Origin: Cladocopium goreaui
Taxonomy: Eukaryota; Sar; Dinophyceae; Suessiales; Symbiodiniaceae
Length of the DNA stretch: 64,000 nt
Assembly: GCA_947184155.2 (NCBI GenBank)
Contig: CAMXCT020006748.1
Coordinates: 1-64,000 of the forward strand
Direction: 5' to 3'
Part shown: in pieces, positions 28,901 through 36,549 of the stretch
Layout of the letters: every line of letters starts with the position of its first letter
Position numbering within the stretch: the first letter of the stretch is position 1
The notes under the pieces: generated by a model
What the model was told of the DNA's origin: nothing
The model's database searches: none
What the model saw: only the letters and a program-made list of their open reading frames with translations
Made by a program: the position numbers and the translations under genes

Positions 28901-31900
28901 CACATGCTGAAAAAAATGGCAGAATATATGCCAGATGGAATGCCAGAAAAAAACCAGAATAATAGAATATAATATATGTCAGGTAGAGTGCCAGACAAAA
29001 TGATCAAAATGTCAGAATACATGTCAAATAAAGTGCTCCTGTAGATACAAATATAATGCCATATGAAAGGTCAGAATATATGTTAGATAGAATTGAAAAT
29101 AAATTCTCAGATAGAATGCCAAATAGAGCGAAAACAGGGTGTCAAATAGAAAGTCAAGATATATTGATAAAACACCCCCATAAAATGTAAGAATATATGC
29201 CAGGTTGATTGCCAGATAGCATGGCAGATAGTATGTGAGATCGAATGCCAGAAAGAATGCCAGATAGAAGGCCAGATCAAACGCCAGAAAGACTGTCAGA
29301 ATATATGTCAGACAGACTGCTACACAAATGGTCAGAATATATGTCAGATAGAATGCCAGGTAGAATGTCGGATGTGTGGAGGGCGCAGTCAAAAAATGCC
29401 AAACTCAAATACATAGAATGCCAGGTAGAGTGTCAGGTGGAACGTCAGATATGTTTCAAAATGTTTGCGATGGCGGGGATCACTCGAAGACAGCAGTGTT
29501 TTTTATTGGTTTTTGCCACGGATGTTATCTGTCCATTGACTGTCAGGGGCCGCTATTCCGATTGCTTTCAAGGAAACATGTTCGTACGATGGATTAAAAA
29601 CAACACATGCATGGTATAAGGTAGTGCCCCCTAGTTCGCTAAAGTTACTTCAAATAACTAGGTTAAAACATTGTTTCATTTGCAGTGGGCCGGTGTCTAA
29701 ACGCTTCCCACCACCCTCGGATCTCTGGGCGATTGAAAACCCCTGATTGCAGATCACTGCTACCAAGCAACATGGAAAATGGAAAAGCCATTTGTCAGGT
29801 GAAGGCCACATGGACATGATGGAAAGATATGGTGAAGACCATCGGTCGACTATTAACCCTCCAGTTCGGGTCTGCGCATCCACTTGTGAGTGCTTTGATC
29901 CACCACCTGAGCCTGTTGAGCTATGTGCAGGTATAGTGGACACACACATATTTATATATTCACAGTATGTAATTAATGCATCATGTATATGTCAAACCAC
30001 TGGTTCATCAACACAGTCCATGTATCACACAACAAAACATAAGGTAGCAAAATATGTATTGCAATGGTCCCGACAAACTACCACCTCGTTTTGGGGATTG
30101 GTTGGTGATGGAAAATCGCGCCACAGACATCCAAGTGCGGTTGTGTGGTTATGGTCATGCGTTCATCTTCATCTTCCAAAAGAACAGGGAACCAAATTAA
30201 AGTTCCAAATTGTATTCCTTATCTAGTCGCCTTCAAGAATTGATTCGGGCACACTGGTATTCAAATGATAGCAGTCGGCAAAAAATACCTTATCCTTCAG
30301 AAAAAAAAACGCAAGCCGATATGGATAAATCACACCATGAATCTGATCAGTTCCAACCGGCTTTCCCCATGACTTTTCGCATCTATGCTGGTGAATCTCC
30401 CATGTGCCAGGCTTAAACCTCCATGTTTGATATGTGGTTGCTCATCTATCTCCATGTCAGGATGTTAAATCATATAAAACCATATCAAGCCATACAAAAC
30501 CATATCAAACCACCATGTTTCATCCTTAAAACCCCCCACTTAAATTTCCTGAAACCACCCAGGTCAAGTCCTTTCAGGAGGCCATTGGAGCAGCCAATAA
30601 GGCGCCTAAACGGGCTACGTATCGTTTATGGTAGATGGATGTAAATATATTATGGGAGTTTCCATGAATGGAGACTCCCCAATAGCTGGATGGTTTAAAA
30701 TGGAAAATCGATGAAAATCCTGTCAATGGATGATTTAGGGGTACCCCCATGGATTGGAAGCCTCCATATCTACCGTGTAACTGACTATACCGGGTTATCC
30801 ACATCCATAGTTATCCATATCTATAGTTATCGTAAGTATATCGGATGGATATAGTTTGTACCATAGATGTGGATATTTTTTTGATTTCAATATCGCTATT
30901 ATGGCAAATATATGTTTAAGCGAACGCTTACGTCATCTATAATTGATATGAGAAATGTCTATATGGAGTTCATGGTAGATATATTGAGCTTCAGTTTTCG
31001 TGGGTTTTATATCTATATGTCATGGTTTCGAGGGCAATTTTTCAGTCTTATCACAGAAACGTTCGAAATATGACTTCATCAAGCTCTGGTATCAAATATT
31101 TTCTAGAGAGGTGATGCGAAAACCAAAACACCCAACCAGAAAGTCAACTAACTTTCCTAAAAATGGTGGCTTTTCACTAATTTCATCATGTTTTCCATCA
31201 TGTTTTTCACATGTTTCCCAATTTCCCTCAATTTTTTCCATAGTTTTCCCTCATTTTTTGTGTCTTCCCCAGGGGTCCATCGTTTAGGCCCTGGGAATCT
31301 TCGAGGATTTGGGCGATTCGCGGAGCGAGGCGCGTGCCACGCACCTCTTGGCCGAGGCGAGTTTTTTTTTCGTTCCCGGAGGTGGCCCCATCATCCCCCA
31401 GACCTTTGGAAAGCAAAGTTGATTAACAGTTGCCTTGAAAACCATCTAAAAACCGTTTCGGAAACCATATTAAAAGCCTAGGAAAACCGGATAACAATTA
31501 CAGTTATTGCCCAAGATACCACTTATAAGTACTAACAAAACCCCATTCATAGAATGTATAAGCCCATAGAAATAACCTGTTACAACTAATAAATGGCAAT
31601 AACTGTTTAGATAATTTGGTAGGGGCCTACTATCTACAGATATCTCAGATAGCTGATGATACAGGTATATATACATAACTCATCCAGGTTAAAATTTCTG
31701 GTCGTTAGTTCTACTCTGCCATGTTTTCAAATCCGACCTGCGCCAGCAACGCCAGGCACGTTTTGGCAATCGACAGATGGAGGGCGGCGCTCAGGCGCGC
31801 AGGGATGTCCGGGGTGCGTTCCATGATTTTGACAATAAGGCAGGGCCCCCGTGTTTTTTCGAATCCATAGTAACATGGCGGTCTAACTAACCAAGAAGAT

Positions 31901-34400
31901 CCAAGAAGAATGTTGATTTAATGAGATGCAAAGCTGGTTTATGATAGTTAAGTTGGTTTTTAGCTGGGTCAATTCTATGGTTTTTGGTAGATTTACAGTT
32001 AGATGGGTTGGTTTATGGTCATCCAATAAGGGAAATCCCATCCAGTAGGTATGAACATGGATTGATGACCATCCCTTTGAAGACGGGGAAACGACCATGA
32101 TTTGGGGGTAGACGGGTAGCCCTACTGAAAACATCCATGGAGAGATCAATGCTGAGATCCTTGGAGATAAAACAAGTCACTCTCTGAGCAATTTGTTTGT
32201 TGTTTGGCATTTTTCAGTTGGTAAATGCGGACATGTTTCAGTTGTAATCCACTGCCCATCTTTCAGTAACCCCTTTGCCTAGTGCCCTGCTGGCATCCAC
32301 TTAGCGGAGGCTGCAGAAGAGGCCATTGCCCTGTGGCAGGAGCTGGGAATGAAGCGACAAGAGGCGACTGGAGGTTGTTGGGGAATAATGACTGTGGGAA
32401 ACCCCATGCCATATACCATCATAAACCTACCATGTGGGAAGCAACACTTTGACTGGGGATAGCAATGGATAGTTCTCATATGAGTATAACACTGGATGAT
32501 AAGCCTACATGTTGGTTGGTTACTGAGGCCAAAACCATGGATACAATTGAAAATGATTGGGGAACCCCGTGCCATAAACAATTACCATGACTGGGGATGG
32601 CTTCAATCCCACGGGAAATCTTTCCGCTGAGGCTGCGAGAGACTGCTTGAGGGAATAAGTCGGGCTATAGATATTGCGAGAATAAGTCGGAATATGGGAG
32701 TTCACATGGAAAAAAAATGTAGATTAGTAGTGGGATATAATGGTGATATTGATATGACCTTGGGTATTTAATTTGCATCCATTGAGCTTTGAAATTTGGG
32801 ATACCTTTGGGGAATACCAGCAAAGTGAATAGAAACTCAAGATTTGACACCCTGGTTTGGGAGAACAAACTACCATATGTCACCCTAGAAAAATCACGAA
32901 ACATGGGGATTCAACATTGTAAAGTGATATAGCAAACCTCCATATCTCCGTATCATTGGTGAACCTCCAGGATTGCGATGGAGTTTGTGACTGTTTGGTG
33001 AACAATTGTGACGGGTCATCCAGGAAAAACGCTGAAAACCCATCTGCTGCAGTTGACCAGGCCATCGAGCATTTGACGGTGGCCCAGTGGCATGTTGAAG
33101 AGGAGCCGCCGGAAGCCTGGCCATGATACTGGCCATGCTTGCACAATAAGATGTCAATACCAGTCATACCCAGAATATTTTCTCTCCCGGTTTTCAGAAC
33201 CGGGGGCTTCAGCTTTCAGCCTGGATTTTGCAATTTCTTGCATGGTCAGGCCCCAGATATGAGATCATCCCTGTTTTTTCAGGTTGACCCGGTCTGGTGA
33301 TGAGCCACATAGCTACTCACAAAAAAGGTACTGTAGAGTAGATTACCTGCAAACTGGTGATTTTCCGTGCTATGTTAAAGTGACTCATAGGGCCAGATCC
33401 TTTTGGGCGCAAGAACGATGGAAGAAAACCAAGAGAATCATTTTTACCCACGCGAGAAGACGGCCATAGACCTGCTTGCCGGGGTATAGATGTGCTTGCC
33501 GGGGTTGTAGTCGCAGAATAAGATGCCCACCACCAGGCGGGAATGACAATGAACTATATCAGCAAGCTTAGGGCTTAGGGGGTTATTGATCCAGGGTTGA
33601 CAGCTGGGATCCTCGACCAACTTGACCATGAAAACAAAACAAAACGAGGATAGAACCACTACAACTAGGGAGGGATATGCATAGAGCCATTCAACGTGCG
33701 GAGAACCCACAGAACATCAACCAGGGTTTTTCAAATTCAAAACCACTTGCTCCTAACGTTTAATACAGTAACTCCTTCCAGAACCTGGATTAGTATTGGT
33801 TGTTCTTTCCTTTTGCAGGGCTTATTAAGGATATTTGGTACCGAAAGGAGGTTTGATCTCGAGGATGGTGTGCACACGCATTTTTGGTGGGTTTGTTTGA
33901 GAGATTTGGAGAGCCCCCAGATTCGATGCTTAATCACCATGTTCCCTTTAAACATCATAATCATATGTTACATGAAAATTCCAAGTTCTTCAAGTCTCAT
34001 AGATGATCGGAGGTTGCCTCTTAGCCTTAGCCCATTCAGGGCTCAAAACGTGAAGTAGCATTCAGTAACAGCACATGGGGAAGATTGATCAGACAAGTAC
34101 TGTTGACACATGAGATGAATGTCAATATAATAAGTTGGAAAATGGTGGAGAAACAACATGACCTTGTAGATTCATATATGGCTGGGTCTAAGGCAATCTA
34201 CATCATCCGAACTGCCAGACCATGATAGATCATGGGAATCCGTCAATCACCAGCGGATAAGGACATCACACATTATCACTACCATCATCTACAGTTCGAT
34301 GTTTTTTATTCAGGATCACAATGTAAATGTTCATATGCGCCTGCTTACCGGCAGCCGCTGACAGTGAGGCGCGCTTCTGGGATAAGCTTTCTCCGCAGCC
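7878..34400 (+). CDS. Gene A: TPR-repeat protein gene, many micro-exons (extent approximate)
   Basis: This is the envelope of a + strand series of coding islands, each encoding one or two amphipathic helices of tetratricopeptide type. The recurring pattern is an alanine- and leucine-rich helix followed by the form ALxxWxxLGxxRxEA. The individual exons are listed separately. TPR arrays form superhelical scaffolds that bind partner proteins; nothing here identifies the partner. Introns run from about 225 bp to several kilobases. The first exon and the full set are not established, and islands between listed exons are probably missing. Phases match exactly for 23881-24815 but not for every neighbouring pair, which suggests missed exons. 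The minus strand is often open across these islands, but only the + frames give the repeat pattern. Confidence 0.55.
8183..8236 (+). CDS. Candidate exon of TPR gene A
   Basis: Acceptor acaag precedes it and donor gtaata follows. The reading is YEDANAQSWATCQAMGS, which fits the helix B pattern with small residues at the packing positions and a terminal MG turn like other exons of this gene. The exon is 54 nt. Confidence 0.42.
8531..8596 (+). CDS. Exon of TPR gene A
   Basis: 22 codons between gcgaag and donor gtgtga. It reads FLAALIWLQTWGGTQPREAAAT, here split as FLAALIWLQTW then GGTQPREAAAT. This is a TPR helix B, turn, and start of the next helix A, directly comparable with the exon at 32305 (AIALWQELG then MKRQEAT). 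The local GC content is well above the flanks. Confidence 0.5.
8600..10740. other. Intronic stretch with short repeats
   Basis: Apart from the candidate exon at 10081 this holds no gene I can support. At 8880-9060 the word GAGTGT recurs irregularly. At 9300-9420 there is a CAACGC/CATCAA microsatellite-like tract. A GC-rich patch at 9700-9780 is open in several frames and could hide an alanine-rich helix exon, but the splice sites are unclear. Confidence 0.35.
10081..10124 (+). CDS. Candidate exon of TPR gene A
   Basis: Acceptor gtgcaag and a good donor gtgaga bound 44 nt. After a split codon it reads TARKAQLCNNLGFK, matching helix B of a TPR with the terminal LG turn. Confidence 0.42.
10741..12225. 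repeat. Nested satellite block: CACACCATCTTT, GGCAGGCGTGGCAC and CATA arrays
   Basis: 10741-11100 is a tandem array built on CACACACCATCTTTCA. 11100-11870 is a GC-rich array of about 50-bp units with CGTGGCAGGCGTGGCACTT. 11870-12150 is a CATA microsatellite with CAGA variants. At 12160-12220 the CACACACCATCTTTCA array resumes. The first array is therefore split by the two inner ones. Long open frames on both strands are repeat artefacts. Confidence 0.8.
12589..12687. repeat. Short inverted repeat
   Basis: TTCCTAAGTCATGGGG at 12589 is complementary to CCCATGACTTAGGAA ending at 12687, with a spacer of about 67 bp. It would form a hairpin; it is a possible small inverted-repeat element. Confidence 0.5.
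12802..12854 (+). CDS. Candidate exon of TPR gene A
   Basis: It is bounded by ttgaccag and an ideal donor gtaagt. After a split codon it reads GPVVLLDLLACGLPVFD, a helix A form similar to the island at 26721 (AVLLALVDLHCYA). This is one of the best donor sites in the window. Confidence 0.42.
12954..13011 (+). CDS. Candidate exon of TPR gene A
   Basis: Following cattcag, the frame LVMQCQGHQGQHRSAT resembles TPR helix B with the GH turn seen at 23881. The donor (gtaacg) is only fair. Confidence 0.3.
13560..13840 (+). repeat. Composite repeat element R, copy 2 (short)
   Basis: It begins with CCACCTGCCAGGTGAAGGTCT, carries a GC-rich stretch and a short degenerate run of the ATGCCAGA / ATGTCAGA 24-mer at about 13675-13800, and ends with GTTGGTGGGGATCACTGGACG. 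The same ends in the same order occur in copy 3 (28.69-29.50 kb) and reversed in copy 1. Confidence 0.65.
14257..14346 (+). CDS. Candidate exon of TPR gene A
   Basis: A strong pyrimidine tract and acceptor (ttgtttccatcgag) precede 90 nt open in one frame, with donor gtcacc, the same donor word used at 24536. The reading starts ARQTWGAATSDALSKRY, alanine-rich and helical. Its TPR match is looser than that of later exons. Confidence 0.38.
   Translation, partial: GSADLGRCHIRRLIQALHRPLGSTGWGLK
14462..16783. mobile_element. 2.3-kb TIR element with subterminal repeats and internal foldback
   Basis: The ends are 25-bp terminal inverted repeats with two mismatches (left ATAGTCAAGGAACACCGGTA at 14462; right complement ends at 16783). 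The TIR-derived word GTAAGCAG or its complement CTGCTTAC recurs near both ends and internally (about 14516, 14549, 14597, 14840, 15040, 15198, 16228, 16628 and 16745). Between about 14830 and 15400 lie three to four tandem units of roughly 165 bp, each with a GTAAGCAGATGCTTAC hairpin. The 379-bp foldback sits at 15377-16196. No transposase is present, so it would be non-autonomous. Target duplications cannot be read in the TA-rich flanks. Confidence 0.65.
15377..16196. repeat. Near-perfect 379-bp inverted repeat (foldback)
   Basis: The left arm is 15377-15755 and the right arm 15818-16196, both 379 bp, with one mismatch found by eye, near 15718. The 62-bp loop contains short repeats of AACGGGGAAACAC. 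The same open frames therefore appear on opposite strands in the two arms; they are not taken as genes. Confidence 0.9.
17396..17468 (+). CDS. Exon of TPR gene A
   Basis: It runs from ctccaag to donor gtgcgt. The frame reads LFDTVDAFEAV then ANDENQSGEKRE, a TPR helix B followed by a GEKRE turn equivalent to the GDKRGEA turn of this family. The acceptor could be a few bases away. Confidence 0.52.
17982..18048 (+). CDS. Exon of TPR gene A
   Basis: Acceptor tcgcag and a good donor gtaagc bound 67 nt. It reads ASLIFALAENYIND then HEALVADP, a TPR helix A (ASLxxALAE) running into the linker before helix B. Confidence 0.6.
18812..18844 (+). CDS. Micro-exon of TPR gene A
   Basis: Exactly 33 nt between ttggccag and donor gtgaga, reading DFDKAFDAATQ, the first half of a TPR helix B. 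Both splice words are good. Confidence 0.45.
18880..20600. other. Intron with MITE-B copies; no gene seen
   Basis: AT-rich sequence with a TATATA/TTTATTTA tract at 18900-18970. Two copies of the TACCCTCTGG family lie at 20116-20219 and 20327-20430. A 61-codon open frame at 19862-20047 has no coding signature I trust. Confidence 0.4.
20802..20871 (+). CDS. Exon of TPR gene A
   Basis: Acceptor cctatcag, donor gttgcg. Reading LIAIVAAWQQALGM then ENWQNLAGK: helix B with a tryptophan at the position also used in the exons at 26053 and 32305. The GC-rich 20620-20800 stretch just upstream is open on both strands and may be another exon; its frame does not join this one without a splice. Confidence 0.52.
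21199..21284 (+). CDS. Exon of TPR gene A
   Basis: It follows tgtaaaag and reads MSSMLIDHHAFVLEALEK then FKDMGDIEGVR, a textbook TPR helix B and GD turn. No GT is available at the natural end of the turn. A donor beginning gagacc at 21285 or a GC donor a few bases earlier is required, so this exon suggests a non-canonical donor. Confidence 0.6.
21995..22715. repeat. AT-rich low-complexity block
   Basis: About 700 bases dominated by TATATA runs with scattered ATCATATA words. No gene is seen. Confidence 0.85.
22784..22829 (+). CDS. Exon of TPR gene A
   Basis: Acceptor gacttgcag precedes it. It reads VADSLRVVVDAMRLQ, a clean amphipathic helix B. The donor is either gtggca right after, or the exon extends in frame through SGKKDEKPEKA before splicing. 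Confidence 0.52.
23881..23943 (+). CDS. Exon of TPR gene A, first of a phase-matched chain
   Basis: 21 codons between cagtactgtcag-like acceptor sequence and a GC donor (gcgcag). Reading ALCLATEELVWFREQ then GHKRGQ: helix B plus turn. With the GC donor its phase-0 end joins the phase-0 start at 24487, giving GHKRGQ followed by ASMLLALARV, the normal order of a TPR. A GT donor five bases later (gtgaag) would break the frame. Confidence 0.65.
24487..24535 (+). CDS. Exon of TPR gene A, second of the chain
   Basis: Acceptor ggtcgcag, donor gtcacc. It reads ASMLLALARVNSSGRR plus one base, a TPR helix A. The leftover G joins AC at 24761 to make an aspartate codon. Confidence 0.65.
24761..24815 (+). 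CDS. Exon of TPR gene A, third of the chain
   Basis: It begins after accaaag and reads, after the completed D, REQGIRQAKEAASYAK then RMA: helix B of the same TPR unit. The intron before it is only 225 bp. The downstream donor is uncertain. Confidence 0.58.
25701..25771 (+). CDS. Exon of TPR gene A
   Basis: It follows ctgagcag. Reading ALKIYRELGDKAMEG then LGAMCDWIS, the clearest TPR helix B and GDK turn in the window, followed by the start of helix A. The 3' end is approximate because only GC or GA donors are available at the expected place. Confidence 0.65.
25875..25969. mobile_element. MITE-A copy
   Basis: Inverted ends CTGATTGGTGGTTT and AACCACCAACCAG, 95 bp, with the family core CCATATATTGG and CCAACTGAC. 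Confidence 0.75.
26053..26091 (+). CDS. Exon of TPR gene A
   Basis: Acceptor gccacag, donor gtgggc. Reading APDDLLNEWEDLG, helix B with tryptophan and an LG turn. Confidence 0.5.
26275..26307 (+). CDS. Candidate micro-exon of TPR gene A
   Basis: 33 nt between aagtgcag and donor gtatga, reading GIKHGLAYYDE, a possible helix A start. Its phase does not match 26091 directly. Confidence 0.36.
26721..26760 (+). CDS. Candidate exon of TPR gene A
   Basis: After gtgtagccag the frame reads AVLLALVDLHCYA and can run on through GAPTFSQR. This is a TPR helix A. The donor is not resolved. Confidence 0.42.
26878..28023 (+). repeat. Composite element E, copy 2, with 94-bp satellite
   Basis: Same head (CCAGTAGTACCGCAC) and tail (CTTCCTTCGATAA) as copy 1 at 3443-6309, but only about 1.15 kb. 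A short CT/CTAT tract is followed directly by six to seven 94-bp units, some truncated, at about 27095-27760. Units carry TGTGCTTCGCGCCACAACGG and AAAAGTGGTCCGA. Confidence 0.8.
28024..28690. other. AT-rich spacer, no gene seen
   Basis: Contains a TATATA tract at 28070 and a local duplication: GGCTAGAATTGGAATGGCGTTAACTC-like sequence near 28376 recurs near 28429 as GGCTAGAATTTGAATGGCG. Confidence 0.4.
28690..29500 (+). repeat. Composite repeat element R, copy 3
   Basis: Starts CCCCACGTGCCAGGTGAGGG, has a GC-rich section to about 28900, then a long degenerate 24-mer array (ATGCCAGATAGAATGCCAGA form) to about 29450, and ends at GGCGGGGATCACTCGAAG. It is the mirror image of copy 1. Confidence 0.7.
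30563..30601 (+). CDS. Candidate exon of TPR gene A
   Basis: After cacccag, the frame reads VKSFQEAIGAANK, a helix B, then a GC donor (gcgcct) or read-through. No GT donor is present at the right place. Confidence 0.4.
31288..31356 (+). CDS. Exon of TPR gene A
   Basis: Acceptor cgtttag excludes an in-frame stop just upstream. Reading ALGIFEDLGDSRSEA then RATHLLAE is a complete helix B, GD turn and helix A start. The donor is gcgagt (GC) at 31357 or gttttt at 31361. Confidence 0.68.
31495..31650 (-). mobile_element. Inverted-repeat element family C, copy 1
   Basis: It carries ACAGTTATTGCC and GGCAATAACTGT near its ends and matches the reverse complement of 52341-52486 over about 150 bp, with an identical core CATTCTATGAATGGGG on the other strand. 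Confidence 0.65.
31755..31840 (+). CDS. Candidate exon of TPR gene A
   Basis: After aacgccag, one frame reads HVLAIDRWRAALRRAG then MSGVRSMILTI, a helix B with AG turn and helix A start. A GC donor (gcaggg) would end it. Two other frames are partly open, so the frame choice rests on the TPR pattern. Confidence 0.42.
32305..32373 (+). CDS. Exon of TPR gene A
   Basis: Acceptor ccacttag, donor gttgtt. Reading EAAEEAIALWQELG then MKRQEATG, a strong TPR helix B and turn. Confidence 0.68.
32632..32652 (+). CDS. Candidate micro-exon of TPR gene A
   Basis: After ccgctgag, reads AARDCLR, a helix B start similar to AAARDSLR at 42811. Too short to be sure; the donor is not canonical. Confidence 0.32.
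33053..33145 (+). CDS. TPR exon(s) of gene A with an apparent frame break
   Basis: After ctgctgcag the frame reads DQAIEHLTVAQWHVEE to about 33102. From about 33102 a different frame (shift of one base back or two forward) reads GAAGSLAMILAMLAQ. Together they give the normal TPR order, helix B then helix A, but they cannot be one continuous frame. The break lies in the GA-rich run gaagaggag. It may be an assembly indel, a mutation, or two exons with a splice I cannot place. Confidence 0.48.
34355..34384 (+). CDS. Candidate exon of TPR gene A, low confidence
   Basis: After ttaccggcag, the frame reads ADSEARFWDK, possible helix. The frame stays open into LSPQPFILSNL. No clear donor. Confidence 0.28.
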
Positions 34401-34677
34401 ATTCATACTGAGCAACCTGATCGACTACATCAGCAAAAGGAAACCTAGATTGTTCACCAGTACAATAGAGACTCAAACATTTCAGAAACGGAGATATAAT
34501 CAACAAGTATGCTTTGAAGATTTTGAAGCTTGTTAGCAATAAAATCAGTACAGAGGAGACTTTGCATGACACTATCTCGTTTTGCGTTGACCGTCTCTTG
34601 GAAATTGTGACCAACTCGGGGTGAAAGGCTTGGGATATGAAAAATTCTTAAGCCCATTCGTTTGGTTCCCTCTGCAG

Positions 34678-34777
34678 CTTGGCTCGAAGAACACAATGAA
34701 CCAGCCGCGCCCACAAGCGCCATGAGTAAACCCGAGATCACGGTCACCAAAATGTCCAAGGACGGCCGGCTGCAGGG
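34678..34777 (+). CDS. Junction exon: sequence upstream of the cupin start
   Basis: A strong acceptor (tttggttccctctgcag) lies 44 nt before the ATG at 34722. The intervening bases are in frame and open (WLEEHNEPAAPTSA). This is either the link from the TPR repeats into a C-terminal cupin, or a 5' untranslated region following a trans-spliced leader acceptor. Fourteen open codons cannot decide this. Confidence 0.6.
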
Positions 34778-36350
34778 GTTAGGATTGGATATGCTCGGGT
34801 CCTGATTTTTACACGTCAAGGTTGGTTATTTTAGTGAAATGATGTTTAATGTGTTACTTCTAGTTGGAAGATTGCTTAAACACACTTTTCACATTATGTA
34901 GTTGCAAGTAGCTAGGTGTGCTGGATTGAAGTTGCGTTCCTTTCTGGATGGCCGGTGTTGGTTAAAGCTCCCCCAATGGGACAAGTGGTGCGCAAAACTT
35001 GACTTGCACTGTGCCAAACCTACACGTTTATTGTGAAGGTATTCAATATATAATGTGAAGGTATTCAATATATAATTAATGCCAAGTTGAAGATTTTTAT
35101 TGGTTTTAATGGGTAGATGAAATGGACCTTGGAATAATCCACATTGGACATTGGAATTGCTTACCCGGGAACCGTATGTGCAAACAAACCCTCGCCGGCC
35201 GCCATCATGGGGCGACTTGCCACAATATACCAAGGTTGGGCCCTCCAAAACGTCAGCTAACTTGCTTGAAACCATGATGATAATTGGATATAATTTCGGG
35301 TTAGTTCGTAGTAATGTGGGTAAAACAATACCATTTTTACCACCCATGACTGGGAAAGGTCAAACTCCCACCTATGAAAAATGTGATGACTGGGGAATGG
35401 TTTATTATTGTTTTACCAACATTATAGCAGTAACGAACTAGTTAGATGGGTTTATCAACAAACATAACTGGGGGCCCTATCGTGTATAGATGGTAGTGAC
35501 ACAGAAACCCCTGGTTGGTATGGGGTATCTGATGTATCTGATTTCCTTGTTCGTAGATCACCAGTGTACGGCTGGTGAATTGCTGGTTACGGCTGGCCCT
35601 TCCATAGTGATCCCATTGAAACTGACGCTTTCAGCAGGTTCCAAGCCAGAACCAACAGTTATCCTCTGGTAAAGAAACATAACCATGGAAAACCACCTTT
35701 TTTAATGGGGTAAATCAACTATAAATGGCAATTTTCAATAGCTATGTTAGTTTACGAGAGGGTAACCATCACCAGGGTTGCTCAGTCAGAGCATGACACA
35801 AAAGGCAGGCATCGAAAGCGGGTGTAACATGTAAGAATCCTATTTTGACCGTAGTTATATTTGGAATATCCCCACTTAGATCAATAGTTTATACCTACAA
35901 AAATAAACATATGCCCAACTGGAGATGCACCAAACAAATCCCAGGTGATTGAAAGTTACAAAGCCACTTTCCTATTGACAAGGGGCCCCAATTTTCCTCC
36001 ACCATGGAGCCGTAGGACGAAGCTGAGTCCAAGCACAAGATTTCCAAATGGGGCACCTGGGGATGCGAGGCGAGACACAAAAAAAGCATGTTGAATTCGG
36101 GCCTCCGAGAAGATGAGTCACAGGTGTTGTTTTGCTCATCATGACATCTACAACTCTAGAATTTGGATAGTATAATTAAACATGATTCATCATCATCAGC
36201 ATCATCACCATCATCAGCATCATCACCATCATCACCATCATCATCATTGAATCATCATCATCATTGAATCATCATTGAAACAGCATTGAATCACCGTTGA
36301 ACCACCATTGAATCATCATTGAGTCATCATTGAATCACCATTGATTCATC

Positions 36351-36382
<32 letters not shown>

Positions 36383-36452
36383 CACCATGATCATCATCAT
36401 CACCATCATTATCATCATCATCATTCATCATCATCATCATCGTCATCATCAA

Positions 36453-36486
<34 letters not shown>

Positions 36487-36515
36487 CATCATCATCCATC
36501 ATCATCATCATCATT

Positions 36516-36549
<34 letters not shown>

